DNA of 64,000 nt, from contig JAATGM010000039.1 of the NCBI GenBank assembly GCA_015654675.1, positions 59,147-123,146 on the forward strand, in the 5' to 3' direction. The notes under the pieces were generated by a model. That model made no database searches. It was given only the letters and a program-made list of their open reading frames with translations, and was not told the origin of the DNA. Position numbers and translations under genes: made by a program. Positions 25,030-33,881 of this stretch are shown here, piece by piece. The DNA is from Planctomycetota bacterium. GTDB lineage: Bacteria > Planctomycetota > Phycisphaerae > UBA1845 > UTPLA1. Within the stretch, counting starts at the first letter, position 1. Each line of letters opens with the position of its first letter.

Positions 25030-26710
25030 GCGCGTCAATCGGCAGTTCGCTCAGCATCGCGTCATCCAGGCCGCATTCTGACAGCAAGTAAACATGTTTG
25101 AATTGTTCTGCGCGGCCGGGCTGTCGGCGGCGGAGGGCCTGGTCCCATTTTGCCAGAAACCCGGCGGGCAGGGGGAATGGCTGAACTGCGCCCAGTCGGT
25201 GGGAATCACGCTTAGAGGCATATTCGAGGTTGATGCGAGCCAGGGTTTCGTCGAGGTGTTGAGCGACGACTGCGGGGGCGGTGGTGTCGTTGAGCGGGGA
25301 TTCGTAGTAGAGCTTGTAGGCGGGGGGCTCGGCCCAGTGTGGGGCGAGGACGAAGTTTTCGATCGATAGTCCGCCGGATTGGTTGAGCTGTTTCATCGCG
25401 GCGATGACCTGGTGCTCGGTCAGCTTTTCGCCGGCGAGTGACGAGGTGTGCGCGCCTTTGCTCAGGAACTCGACGATGGGGGCTTCGCCGAAAAAGCCGG
25501 TGACGCGGACGCGGTCGCCGATGTCGTAGCGGAACAGGCCGGATGACGTGGTGAGGACGAGGAAGTATTCGCGGCCTGGCGCGACGTCGGCGATGGTGAC
25601 GGCACGGCGACTGGGGCTGTCGTAGTCTTCGGCGGGGATGAATTCGAAGAAGTGGCTGGAGACGTCGAGGATTCCGGCGGCGGTGTTGTCGTCGATGGGG
25701 ATGGACATGCGACCTTCGCTGGCAAGGAGGCCGGGGTCGCGGACGGGGACGTCGCCAAACCAGGCGGGGAAGCGCGTGCGATAGAGACCCATCGTGCCGC
25801 CGGTCCAATGGGCGAGGAAGGCGAGGTTCCAGTAGTCGCGCGGCCGGAGCGCGCCGTGTTGTGATGCGAGTCGATCGAGCAATTTTGCGCGAGCGGGGTC
25901 GGCAATGCAGCGCGGCTGGAGGGCGGAGCGGACCGGCGCGGGGATTTCGAAAGCGCTGCTGAGCGTTCCGTCGTGAATGTCGCGGATTAGGGATTCGCGG
26001 TGATCGTTGGCGGTCTGGGCGAGCAGAAGCAGCGTCGCGGGGTTGGCGGCGATGAGAAAAGCGACGTCGTGCGGGATGGAGAGCCGCATGATGGTGTAGT
26101 ACTTGGCGAGGGAGTCGGCGATGTGGGCTACCGCGAGGGGAGCGGTGTAATACTTCCGGACGAGACGCTTTTGGGTGGCGGCCATGAGACCGGTGATGGC
26201 GCCACAGGGGATGCCGGAGGGTGTTTTCTGGTCGTCCATCGGGCTGCTGACCTGGACGATGTGGCGGAGGAAGGAGCCGGGATGGTCGAGGAGTGCGCGA
26301 AGGCCCCAGCAGTTCCAGCCGCGTTTGTATTCGGCGAGGAACTCGGTTGTGACGGGGATGTATTTGGGGGCGTGGGTGGTGCCGCTGGTGAGGGCGAACA
26401 TGAGGACGCGCTGGCTTGGGCCGAGGAGGGCGGTAGTTTCGCCGTTCTTGAGGCGCTCGATGTAGGGGGAGAAGAACTCGTAGTCGGTGATTGGCAGGGC
26501 GGCGGCGAGGTCGGCGGGGGAATGGATGCGATTGAGCGAATGGCGACGGCCGAAGTCGCTCGGCGCGTGGCGGCGGAGTTTTTCGAGGAGGATGCGCTGC
26601 TGGGTCTTTTGAGCTGAGCGAGCTTCATCGAGAAAGCGACGCAGCGTTCGGCGTGCGTGTTGCTCGGCGGCGACGAGGAAGATGCGGTCGAGCCAGGGGA
26701 GGCGCGGCAT
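24959..26710 (-). CDS. GH3-family acyl-adenylating / amido-synthetase-like enzyme
   Basis: The 583-residue protein belongs to the GH3 branch of adenylate-forming enzymes, known in plants for conjugating amino acids to hormones and widespread but uncharacterised in bacteria. It shows the ATP loop ALTSGTTHAPKYIPVT, the region YGLYRTRFPAW-like (MGLYRTRFPAWFG), FFEFIP, YFLVLTTSSGLFRYDIGDRVRVTGF and AGEKLTEHQV, matching the family order. The acyl substrate and amino acceptor are unknown. The start is set at 26710, because the open frame further upstream overlaps the hydrolase and is low complexity. It follows the hydrolase gene by 4 bases, so they are likely one operon. Confidence 0.85.
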   Translation of the reverse strand: MPRLPWLDRIFLVAAEQHARRTLRRFLDEARSAQKTQQRILLEKLRRHAPSDFGRRHSLNRIHSPADLAAALPITDYEFFSPYIERLKNGETTALLGPSQRVLMFALTSGTTHAPKYIPVTTEFLAEYKRGWNCWGLRALLDHPGSFLRHIVQVSSPMDDQKTPSGIPCGAITGLMAATQKRLVRKYYTAPLAVAHIADSLAKYYTIMRLSIPHDVAFLIAANPATLLLLAQTANDHRESLIRDIHDGTLSSAFEIPAPVRSALQPRCIADPARAKLLDRLASQHGALRPRDYWNLAFLAHWTGGTMGLYRTRFPAWFGDVPVRDPGLLASEGRMSIPIDDNTAAGILDVSSHFFEFIPAEDYDSPSRRAVTIADVAPGREYFLVLTTSSGLFRYDIGDRVRVTGFFGEAPIVEFLSKGAHTSSLAGEKLTEHQVIAAMKQLNQSGGLSIENFVLAPHWAEPPAYKLYYESPLNDTTAPAVVAQHLDETLARINLEYASKRDSHRLGAVQPFPLPAGFLAKWDQALRRRQPGRAEQFKHVYLLSECGLDDAMLSELPIDAPSAPAGKGPSESQSPNPVVRQPG

Positions 26711-26714
26711 TGGG

Positions 26715-27884
26715 CTACTTGGCGACGTGATCGCGTCGCTCGGTGCGGGCACGGTGCGGGCCGCTACGCAGGCGGGCGCGGCTGCGGCCGGGGATGACGA
26801 CTGAACGATGTTCGCGTTCAGTCGCCGCATCGGTCTCGCCCCAGTCGGCGAAGAGGCCCTGCTGGAAGATGTTTTCGGGAGCGGCGCGATTGGCGAGAAA
26901 GCGGTCGAAGAATTCGACGGTCCGGCGGGCGTATTCGACGGCTTCGACGTCGACTGACTGATTGTGCTTTGCGCCGGGGACGACCCAGAGATAGCGGGGC
27001 TGTGGGGCCTGGGCGTAGAGGTTGCGGGACTGTTCGACCGGGATGTAGCTGTCGCGTTCGCCATGAATGAACAGCATGGGCCGCGGGAGCATGCGGCGGA
27101 CGGCCTTCCGGACGGAAGGGAACCAGCAGCCGAATTTCCGTTCGGCTTCGCAGATCATGCACCAGCGGAGGAACATCCAAAATTCGGGCGGGTGGTTCTC
27201 GTAGACAAACTTCACCGTCGCGAAGATGTAAGCCCAGCGCTTCATCAGGTATTCGAGGGCGGCGTCGGATGAGAACACGCCGTCGGTGACGAAGCATTTT
27301 ACGTGCGGATCCTGGGCGGCGATGAGGAGCGACGCGCCGGCGCCGCGCGAAATTCCGAACATGCCGATTTCCGGTGGGCGATTATGCTGGCGGAGCCAAT
27401 CGCGGACGAGGGCGATGGCGCCGCGGATGTCATCGAGTTCGCGATCGCTGGGCCACTGGCGCGGCGTGTAGCCCTTTTCCTCGGCGGACTCGCCGTGACC
27501 GCGAAAGTCGAATGAAAAAACGTCGTAGCCCGCACGGACAAGGGGGAGACAGTAGCGAGCGCAACTGTGACGATCGCTTTTGAACTCCGGGGCGAAAAGG
27601 ATGAGGCCGCGTCGCTCAACCTCAGGTGGCGGGTGGAGGAAGAGGCCGCGGAGCCGAACGCCATCGGCTGACCAGAAATCGACTTCGTCGCCGACGAGTC
27701 GCGGGTGGCGTACCTGGCTCATGGAAAGCGGCGGTTCGGTATCGGTGAAGATATTGAGACTTATCCGGACGTACTTTCTAAGGATGAAGTATGGAACGAT
27801 GAGGAGCACAGCGATCGTGGCGACGATGCTGCAGAGTGCCCAGTTTCGGGCGATGTAATGCAGGAGGTCGGCGAGGTGGGTCAT
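26715..27884 (-). CDS. Membrane-anchored alpha/beta hydrolase
   Basis: The 389-residue protein (ATG 27884; a TTG at 27950 is also possible) has one N-terminal membrane helix (ALCSIVATIAVLLIVPYFIL) and then an alpha/beta hydrolase domain. Landmarks are DFRGHGES, the nucleophile elbow GISRGAG, the acid in HGERDSYIP and the histidine in GAKHNQS. The substrate is unknown; serine esterase or peptidase activity is typical. The Arg-rich tail after the domain is unusual. It is directly upstream of the GH3-family gene, which hints that one makes or loads an acyl compound and the other trims it (inference). Confidence 0.82.
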   Translation of the reverse strand: MTHLADLLHYIARNWALCSIVATIAVLLIVPYFILRKYVRISLNIFTDTEPPLSMSQVRHPRLVGDEVDFWSADGVRLRGLFLHPPPEVERRGLILFAPEFKSDRHSCARYCLPLVRAGYDVFSFDFRGHGESAEEKGYTPRQWPSDRELDDIRGAIALVRDWLRQHNRPPEIGMFGISRGAGASLLIAAQDPHVKCFVTDGVFSSDAALEYLMKRWAYIFATVKFVYENHPPEFWMFLRWCMICEAERKFGCWFPSVRKAVRRMLPRPMLFIHGERDSYIPVEQSRNLYAQAPQPRYLWVVPGAKHNQSVDVEAVEYARRTVEFFDRFLANRAAPENIFQQGLFADWGETDAATEREHRSVVIPGRSRARLRSGPHRARTERRDHVAK

Positions 27885-28065
27885 TCGTGCGAGCGCTCGA
27901 TCCGTCGAAACGTGAAGGAGAATAGTAGCCCCTCGGGGAGTTTTGGCCAAGAGGAGAGCGACATAGGGGCTGCGGACGGGCGGCGCGGTGGTAATCTCAG
28001 CGTTTGGGCCGCACCCAATGGGTGCGTGGAGCGGGTCTGGCTGGGTTGTGAAATGGGTTTGGTGA

Positions 28066-29478
28066 ATGATGCGATTTGTAGTTTTGTTGATGGGACTGGG
28101 GTTGCTAACGGGGTGCGAATCTCATCTTCGGCCGCCGGATTTAGGAGGGCTGTATAGCCGGTCAGCGCGGGAGCACCAAACGCGGAACCCCGTGATTGTG
28201 ATTCCGGGGATCCTGGGGTCGAAACTGGTTGATTCGGAGAGTGGGCGGGTGGTTTGGGGGGCGTTTTCGAAGGGGTATGCGAACCCGCAGACACCGGATG
28301 GGGCGCGACTGGTGGCGCTGCCGATGCGTGAAGGCGTGCCACTCTCGGAATTGAAGGATGGGGTGCGGCCGGCGGGGGTGCTGGATCGGGTGCGGTTGGA
28401 TCTGTTGGGGCTGCCGGTGGAGCTGCAGGCGTATGTGAACATCCTGGCGACGCTGGGTGTGGGCGGGTATCGGGATGAATTGCTGGGGCGGTCGGGGGCG
28501 GTGGACTATGGGAAGCTGCACTTCACTTGTTTTCAGTTTGATTATGACTGGCGGCTGGACAACGTTGAGAACGCGCGGCGTTTACATGCGTTCATCGTTG
28601 AGAAGCGGGCGTACTGCTCGCAGGCGTTCGGGAAGGCGCTGGGGCGGCCGAAGCCGGATATGAAATTTGACATCGTGGCGCATTCGATGGGCGGGCTGCT
28701 CACGCGATATTTTCTCGAGTATGGGGATGCGGAGCTTCCGGCTGACGGTTCGACGCCGACGCCGACTTGGGCTGGAGCGGAATATGTTGAGCGCGTGGTA
28801 TTGATCGGGACACCGAATGCAGGGTCGGTTGAGGCGGTGAACGAGCTGGTGAACGGGGCGGAAATCGGTCCGTTTATTGCGCCGTATCCGCCGGCGGTGC
28901 TGGGGACGATGCCGTCGGTTTATCAGCTTATGCCGCGCGGGCGGCATGGGGCGGTTGTGGTTGGGGCCGGGAAGACGCCGGTTGATGACTTGTGCGACCT
29001 CGGCGTGTGGGAGCGGTATGGTTGGGGGCTGGCGTCGACGAAGGATGATGCGGGGCTGGCGGCATTGTTGCCCGACGTGAGCGATGCGGCGGCGCGGCGC
29101 CGGATTGCGCGCGATCATCTCGGTAAGTGTCTGGCGAGGGCAAAGTCGTTTCATGCCGCTCTGGATGTGCCGGCGACACCACCGGCCGGGCTGAGGATGT
29201 ATTTGTTCGCGGGGGATGCGGTGGATACGTTTGCCGTCGGGCAAGTCGAACCGGGGAGCGGCAAGTTTTCGATCGTGGAGCGTGCACCGGGCGATGGGAC
29301 CGTGCTTCGCAGCAGCGCGCTGATGGATGAACGAGTGGGAGGCAAGTGGTCGCCGACGCTGGTTTCGCCGATTCAGTGGACGGGGGTGAACTTTCTCTTT
29401 GCCGATCATCTCGAACTGACGAAGTCGGCGGCGTTTTCGGATAACGTGCTCTACCTGCTGCTGGAGCAGCCGCGCTAA
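28066..29478 (+). CDS. LCAT-family lipoprotein (phospholipase/acyltransferase-like)
   Basis: The 470-residue protein has a lipoprotein signal with lipobox LLTGC near residue 17. Its body resembles lecithin:cholesterol acyltransferases and related phospholipases: VIVIPGILGSKL, YDWRLD, the nucleophile motif AHSMGG with S207, GTPNAGS, and later GDGTV and FADHLEL, which can supply the catalytic Asp and His. Attachment to a membrane through the lipid is expected. Bacterial substrates of this family are poorly known. It is divergent from the hydrolase gene, with 181 bases between them that must hold both promoters. Confidence 0.82.
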   Translation: MMRFVVLLMGLGLLTGCESHLRPPDLGGLYSRSAREHQTRNPVIVIPGILGSKLVDSESGRVVWGAFSKGYANPQTPDGARLVALPMREGVPLSELKDGVRPAGVLDRVRLDLLGLPVELQAYVNILATLGVGGYRDELLGRSGAVDYGKLHFTCFQFDYDWRLDNVENARRLHAFIVEKRAYCSQAFGKALGRPKPDMKFDIVAHSMGGLLTRYFLEYGDAELPADGSTPTPTWAGAEYVERVVLIGTPNAGSVEAVNELVNGAEIGPFIAPYPPAVLGTMPSVYQLMPRGRHGAVVVGAGKTPVDDLCDLGVWERYGWGLASTKDDAGLAALLPDVSDAAARRRIARDHLGKCLARAKSFHAALDVPATPPAGLRMYLFAGDAVDTFAVGQVEPGSGKFSIVERAPGDGTVLRSSALMDERVGGKWSPTLVSPIQWTGVNFLFADHLELTKSAAFSDNVLYLLLEQPR

Positions 29479-29490
29479 ATCCGGACGGAC

Positions 29491-30252
29491 ATGATGGAAC
29501 ATCTCGAGGGCCGGGAGTCGGTGCTTGCGGCGCTGAAGGCGGGCGAGCGGCGATTCCAGCTTATTCTCATTCGACAGGGCATGCATGCGGAGAAGGCAGC
29601 CGACGTGCTGGCGCTGGCCGAGCGGCGCGGTGTGCCGGTTCGACGGGCGGAGCCGCGCGAACTTGCGGCGGTGGCGCATGGAGCGACGCACGGCGGGATC
29701 GTGGCGATTTGCTCGGCGAAGCCGCGGATGTCGGTCGCGGATCTTTTGCGGCAACTGGATGCTTCGCGGACGACGCCGCTATTGCTGCTGCTGGAGGGGA
29801 TCGATGACGCGCGGAACCTGGGGTTCACGCTGCGGACCGCGGACGCGATGGGGGTGCAGGCGGTACTGATCAAGAAGCACCTCTGGGATTTTGACACGGT
29901 GGAAGTGGCGCGGCCGGCGTCCGGGGCGTATGAGCGGATGCCGCTAGTACAGATTGAGGACGTGGGGACGATGAAGGAGTTTCGGCGGCGGGAGATCACG
30001 CTGGTGGGATGCGTGCCGCGGGCGAAGCGGACGATTCACGATGTGGATCTTCGCGGGCCGACGGTGCTCGCGATCGGGGGAGAGAAGCGCGGGCTGAGCG
30101 GGGCGCTGCGCGGGCTTTGCGACGTGTTTGCGACGATTCCGATTGTCGGGGAGCAATCGTCTCTATCGCTGTCACATGCGGCGGCAATTGTGCTGGCTGA
30201 AGCCATGCGGCAGCGGCGGACGAAGCCGATCGGCGAAGACGCGCTTACTTGA
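29491..30252 (+). CDS. SpoU (TrmH/RlmB-type) RNA 2'-O-methyltransferase
   Basis: The 253-residue SPOUT protein has an N-terminal substrate-binding domain (LEGRESVLAALKAG, typical of RlmB/TsnR-like enzymes) and a knotted catalytic domain. The catalytic domain carries motif 1 at IDDARNLGFTLRTADAMG, motif 2 at AIGGEKRGLS, and motif 3 at SLSLSHAAAIVLAEA. Such enzymes 2'-O-methylate a ribose in rRNA or tRNA with SAM; the target site cannot be assigned. It begins 12 bases after the LCAT-like gene, and its end overlaps the convergent ACT gene by 8 bases. Confidence 0.88.
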   Translation: MMEHLEGRESVLAALKAGERRFQLILIRQGMHAEKAADVLALAERRGVPVRRAEPRELAAVAHGATHGGIVAICSAKPRMSVADLLRQLDASRTTPLLLLLEGIDDARNLGFTLRTADAMGVQAVLIKKHLWDFDTVEVARPASGAYERMPLVQIEDVGTMKEFRRREITLVGCVPRAKRTIHDVDLRGPTVLAIGGEKRGLSGALRGLCDVFATIPIVGEQSSLSLSHAAAIVLAEAMRQRRTKPIGEDALT

Positions 30253-30667
30253 GCACCTTCCTGACGGCCTTTGTCGCGGCGGCGAGGTCCTGGGCGGTCG
30301 CGAAGGCGATATAGCAGATGTTTCCCTTCCCGGGCGAGGCCGAGGAGAGGCCGCGCATGTTGACGCCCGCGTCGGCGATGGCGCGGGTGATGCGTGCGCC
30401 GAGGCCGGGTTGGTCGGGGCCTTCGATGCGGAGGACGTGCATTCCGGCGGCGCGATTGAGGCCGACGTCGGCGGCGGCGCGGGCCTGCTTGGCTCCGGAA
30501 ATGGGGGAGAGGAAGACGCGTGAGGTGTTTTCGGAGACGCGGCGGGCGATGACGAATTCGAGGTCGGCCCCGGCGTTGGCAAGGTTTTCGAGGACGCGGG
30601 CGAGCATGCCGGGGCGGTTCATGATGTCGCCGGCGAAGGTTTCGACTTTGCTAATCTTCCAAGGCAT
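30245..30667 (-). CDS. Tandem ACT-domain regulatory protein
   Basis: The 140-residue protein consists of two ACT-like domains: residues 1-65 (FAGDIMNRPGMLARVLENLANAGADLEFV) and 75-138 (VLRIEGPDQPGLGARITRAIADAGVNMRGLS). ACT domains bind small ligands, often amino acids. A stand-alone pair acts as a sensor or regulator without its own catalysis. ATG 30667 is preferred over ATG 30673 because GGAG lies 7 bases before it. No enzyme partner is adjacent. Confidence 0.8.
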   Translation of the reverse strand: MPWKISKVETFAGDIMNRPGMLARVLENLANAGADLEFVIARRVSENTSRVFLSPISGAKQARAAADVGLNRAAGMHVLRIEGPDQPGLGARITRAIADAGVNMRGLSSASPGKGNICYIAFATAQDLAAATKAVRKVLK

Positions 30668-30763
30668 GGGCATACTCCATTTTCGACTGGGCGCGACGCG
30701 AATCGGCTCGGGGGGTTATTCTTCGCCCGCGCGAGCCGGCCGGAAGATAGTACGGAGGCCACC

Positions 30764-31771
30764 GTGTTGCAATTGCTCGCACTGATGTCCGCTGTGCTCC
30801 TCGGCCAGGACAGCCGGCCAGCGATGGTCGTAACGAACGAAGCGGAGTTGCGTGCGGTCGCCGCAAAGAGTTCAAAGCTTCCGGCCGTTACGATATTCAT
30901 CGACCGGCCCATCACGCTCTCGTCGATGCTCACCATCTTTGGCGACAGCCTGACAATGGTTGGAGTGTGTCCGGAAGCGGAGATCCACTTTAGCAACCCA
31001 TGGGACTGCAATTGGTCGAAGTTACCGCCGCAAAATGGAATCGAGATCAACGCGAATGCCGTGAACATACGAGGAATCAAGTTCACGAACTTCGAATGGC
31101 AGGGGTCGACGATCAAATGGAACGCCGAACCGGAAAAAGCGCGGTTATTCATGATGGACGGTTGCCGGTTCAAGGAGTGCGGCGTCCGGTGGTGTCCGCA
31201 GCGCAAAACGCCGGCTCTGCAGGACTCGGATACGCATCACAGCAATGTCATCGGCGCGCACGAACTTAAGAACGCATCGTTCGTCATCTGCAACTGCGAA
31301 TTCGATCATTGCGGGCTGTCGAGCCAGGTTTACGGACATTGCCTGTACGTCAGCGCCCGACAGATTACGGTAGTGGACTGCGTGTTTCGGTCTTGTGGGA
31401 ATCCGTTTCAGATCGGGTATTCGAATCATACTCACGACGCAGATGTGTTCGTGTCGGGCAATCGGATTGAGACGACCGAGCAATCGAAAAACAATTCCGG
31501 CGCGATGCTCGATCAATACCTTTATGTATTTGGGAGCCGGTCCCGAAACGTGCTGGTCGGCAACACATTCGTGGGTCAATGGTGGATTCCGATGACGGGT
31601 TATTATTCGCTGGCCCGGGATGTCGTGGCATTCAACGACTGGCGGGGCTCGAAATTCACTTCGTCATTTGCAACGGATCTGAAGAACTCGAAGTACATCA
31701 CGCCTGAACAATGGAGGCGATTCGAGTTTCAGTCGCTCTGGCCAGCCACGCAGCCGGCTGGGCGACGCTGA
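30764..31771 (+). CDS. Secreted right-handed beta-helix protein
   Basis: The 335-residue protein has a short signal peptide (LLALMSAVLLGQ). Short repeated strands follow (NGIEINANAVNIRGIKF, RLFMMDGCRFKECG, NASFVICNCEFDHCG, QITVVDCVFRSCG, DVFVSGNRIET, NVLVGNTFVG), the rungs of a pectate-lyase-like beta-helix. Cysteine and asparagine stack at regular places. No polysaccharide lyase active site was recognised. GTG 30764 is supported by GGAGG (30754-30758). Codon choice is less GC-rich than neighbours, a possible sign of transfer. Confidence 0.72.
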   Translation: MLQLLALMSAVLLGQDSRPAMVVTNEAELRAVAAKSSKLPAVTIFIDRPITLSSMLTIFGDSLTMVGVCPEAEIHFSNPWDCNWSKLPPQNGIEINANAVNIRGIKFTNFEWQGSTIKWNAEPEKARLFMMDGCRFKECGVRWCPQRKTPALQDSDTHHSNVIGAHELKNASFVICNCEFDHCGLSSQVYGHCLYVSARQITVVDCVFRSCGNPFQIGYSNHTHDADVFVSGNRIETTEQSKNNSGAMLDQYLYVFGSRSRNVLVGNTFVGQWWIPMTGYYSLARDVVAFNDWRGSKFTSSFATDLKNSKYITPEQWRRFEFQSLWPATQPAGRR

Positions 31772-31795
31772 AGCCGGCGAGTGTTCTGAGGGGGC

Positions 31796-32860
31796 TCAGA
31801 TCGCGGCAGCCCGTTTCAAGAGAGATTCGAGCTTTTCCAGATTGCGGTTGCGGTCCGCTTTTTCAATCACGGTCGCGCGGTTTTCGGCCACAGCGTGCCT
31901 GACCAGGTCGGGATTCTCCAGCGCGAAACGGATTCCATTCGCGCAATCTTCGTCATCGTCGACGCGAAAGAGGTAGCCAGTTCGTTTGTGGCTCAGCCAG
32001 TCGCGGTTCGCGCGGATGTCGGAGACGACCGGGAAGAGCCCGGTGCTCATGGCCTCGAACAGTGAACTCGCGGCGCCGTCTCCTCTGGAGGCCGAAAGGT
32101 AGAGATCGGCCCATCGGAGATGCAGTGGGATGGCGGCGTGGCCGGCCTCGCCGGTGAACTCGATCAGATTGTTCAAATTGAGGGTCGCGGCGAGCGACCT
32201 GGATTGCTCGATCGTTGTTCCGCTTCCGACGAAACGGAGGCGAAAGTCCGTGCCGAGGTCGCGGCGGCGCGCGGCGGCGCGGATGATGGTTTCATTTGCG
32301 TAAACGGGATCGTGTTTGCGCGTGCAGATCAGGCGGGGCGGACCGATGGCCCGAGGCCCTGTCGCCGGGGTGAATACGGTTGCATCCGTTCCGAGGGGAA
32401 TGACGGTGAATTTTTCCCTCGGGATACCGACTGCAGCCAGTGAATCGACGCCTTCCGGGCTGGCGGCATGGAGAAGGTCGGCGCGGCGGCCGACCCAGCG
32501 AATGAGCCGTCCGCGAAACGGCTCCGGGAGGTACATGTCGTGGTCGACGCCGCGGGTGGAGACGACGAGAGGTGAGCATTTGCTGAGCGCGCCGACGAGA
32601 CCGTTGGATTGGAAGTATGTGGCCATGACGACGTCGGGGCGGATTTCGCGGAGGAGGCGGCGGACTCGGGGGACGCGCGTCAGGTACATCCATTTGGGCG
32701 CGAGGCCGCCTTGCTGCGGGCCGAGATAGTGGACGTGGACGTCTGGCAGCGGGTCGGAGTGGAATGAGATGACGTGGACATCATGGCCGCGGGTGTGGAA
32801 GTAGGCCGCGTAGTAGGGCGCCCAGGGCGAATTGGTGTGGGCGATGAAGCAGACGCGCAT
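31796..32860 (-). CDS. GT4-family glycosyltransferase
   Basis: The 354-residue GT-B enzyme starts VCFIAHTNSPWAPYYAAYF, has the mid-chain hinge FTVIPLGTDATVFTP, a donor-site strand RLRFVGSGTT, and a C-terminal region with LYLSASRGDGAASSLFEAMSTGLFPVVS. In that region the usual EX7E is partly replaced by Asp (DGAASSLFE). It transfers a sugar to an unknown acceptor. It starts 7 bases after the stop of the DinB-like gene, so the two are probably cotranscribed. It converges on the beta-helix gene with a 24-base gap and no terminator visible. Confidence 0.85.
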   Translation of the reverse strand: MRVCFIAHTNSPWAPYYAAYFHTRGHDVHVISFHSDPLPDVHVHYLGPQQGGLAPKWMYLTRVPRVRRLLREIRPDVVMATYFQSNGLVGALSKCSPLVVSTRGVDHDMYLPEPFRGRLIRWVGRRADLLHAASPEGVDSLAAVGIPREKFTVIPLGTDATVFTPATGPRAIGPPRLICTRKHDPVYANETIIRAAARRRDLGTDFRLRFVGSGTTIEQSRSLAATLNLNNLIEFTGEAGHAAIPLHLRWADLYLSASRGDGAASSLFEAMSTGLFPVVSDIRANRDWLSHKRTGYLFRVDDDEDCANGIRFALENPDLVRHAVAENRATVIEKADRNRNLEKLESLLKRAAAI

Positions 32861-32867
32861 GCGGTTC

Positions 32868-33392
32868 CTATGCGGCGGGCAGGCCCATCATGCGGCGCCA
32901 GGCGCTGATCTGGCCGAAGTGGTTTTGAACGTGGCCGCCGACGTAGAAGTTGAGGGCGGCGCCGATGGTGGGGAATAGTTCTTTCATGCGGCCTTCGACG
33001 GGATTGGGCTGGGTGAGGACCGAATCGGGGGCGGCTGCCACGGCCGCAATCGCGGATTTGTAGGCGGCGCTGAAGAAGTCGACCAGTTCCTTCATCGGCG
33101 GATAGATGTTGCCTTTGAGGTCGTCCTGGCAGGGCTGGCCATTCTTGAAGAGGCCCTCATAGGTGTTGGGGTAGGCGGTGGGGCCGGTCGGTTGCTTGAG
33201 GGCGGTCATGATGCGGATTGGATAGAGATTTAGGTGGCCGAAGACGAAGGCCGGGTGGTTGGATTGGATGGTCGTGCCGCCGGGGGCCGCGAGACGAGCG
33301 AAACTTTCTGGGCGGATGCCGGCGACCAATCGTTCGGCGGACATCAGGCCTAGTGAGCCGGATGCCGCGATGATGGGACCGATTTGAGACAT
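32868..33392 (-). CDS. DinB-like four-helix protein
   Basis: The 174-residue protein fits the DinB/YfiT-like fold: an early helix, then HPAFVFGHLNLYPIRIM, and a C-terminal GGHVQNHFGQISAWRRMMG. The spaced histidines in these segments are the usual metal ligands of the family. DinB-like proteins include thiol transferases and many uncharacterised enzymes, so no reaction is assigned. It leads a two-gene unit with the GT4 enzyme. Confidence 0.75.
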   Translation of the reverse strand: MSQIGPIIAASGSLGLMSAERLVAGIRPESFARLAAPGGTTIQSNHPAFVFGHLNLYPIRIMTALKQPTGPTAYPNTYEGLFKNGQPCQDDLKGNIYPPMKELVDFFSAAYKSAIAAVAAAPDSVLTQPNPVEGRMKELFPTIGAALNFYVGGHVQNHFGQISAWRRMMGLPAA

Positions 33393-33491
33393 TCAAAACA
33401 CTCCTGATGAAAACGGCCGGGCGGATTGTAGCCGGAATCAGACGGCGGGAAGTGAGGCAATTGGCAAGGAGGTCGAGGGCGTCGGCGCTGG

Positions 33492-33707
33492 TTGAGACGG
33501 CGATGAGATTGTTGAGATTCTCGACGTGATCCTCGTTTTTCGGGTGAATTTCGGGGTCGTGGCCTGAGACGGATGAGACTGGAGTCTTGAGACCTGAGTC
33601 CCGGTGGGTGGGTCATTCCCGGCAGTTGAAGCTGCCGGCTCTGGTCGTTCGCTCCGGCGTGAGATCGGTGAGACGGCGGTGAGACGCCGACGTGAGATTT
33701 TTGAGAC
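33492..33707 (+). repeat. Degenerate TGAGA(C) array
   Basis: The word TGAGA occurs 11 times within about 215 bases (first at 33492, 33503 and 33512; then 33565, 33573, 33588; then 33660, 33669, 33680, 33692, 33702), mostly continuing as TGAGAC or TGAGAT. Spacing is irregular, 8-15 bases inside clusters. Less than one would be expected by chance. Two more such words precede the second copy of the 128-base repeat at 60600 and 60609. Confidence 0.6.
33619..33638. repeat. REP-like palindrome, 7-bp stem
   Basis: CCGGCAG (33619-33625), loop TTGAAG, and CTGCCGG (33632-33638) form a perfect stem-loop. GGGTCATTC sits directly 5' of it, a word that also occurs at 35.1 kb. No T-run follows. It is probably a repetitive extragenic palindrome rather than a terminator. 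Confidence 0.45.
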
Positions 33708-33753
33708 GGGCTACAAGTTGCAGATTTGGACGTCGTTGCGCGGGGGGGGGCTG

Positions 33754-33881
33754 TTCACTTTTCAAAGAACTTTCGCCGGCGCGAACCCTTAGCGCGGCCC
33801 TTTGGGTCGGGTTTTTGCGAATTGAGACCCCGGCTTGCTTTCGCCTTTGTCGGGCGGAAGCATGTTCGGATAGTGTTTAGT
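33754..33881 (+). repeat. 128-base dispersed repeat, copy 1
   Basis: Aligned by hand without gaps to 60725-60852, the two copies match at about 101 of 128 positions. The right part (GAGACCCCGG, GCTTTCGCCTTTGTCGGGC, GTTCGG, TGTTTAGT) is nearly identical. The middle (about 33774-33793) has diverged. Both copies end in the same TAG on the + strand and both keep short open frames on both strands. On the minus strand it starts ACTAAACA and ends TTCTTTGAAAAGTGAA, which resembles a boxA-like rRNA leader word. Confidence 0.75.

Noticed and set aside
18072..28003. 12-mer TAATCTCAGCGT shared at 18072 and 27992
   Set aside because: A 12-base match between two sites in 64 kb is expected by chance; no other shared context was found.
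33492..33707. CRISPR array at the TGAGA-rich region
   Set aside because: Repeat units are only 5-6 bases with irregular 8-15 base spacing and there are no cas genes nearby.
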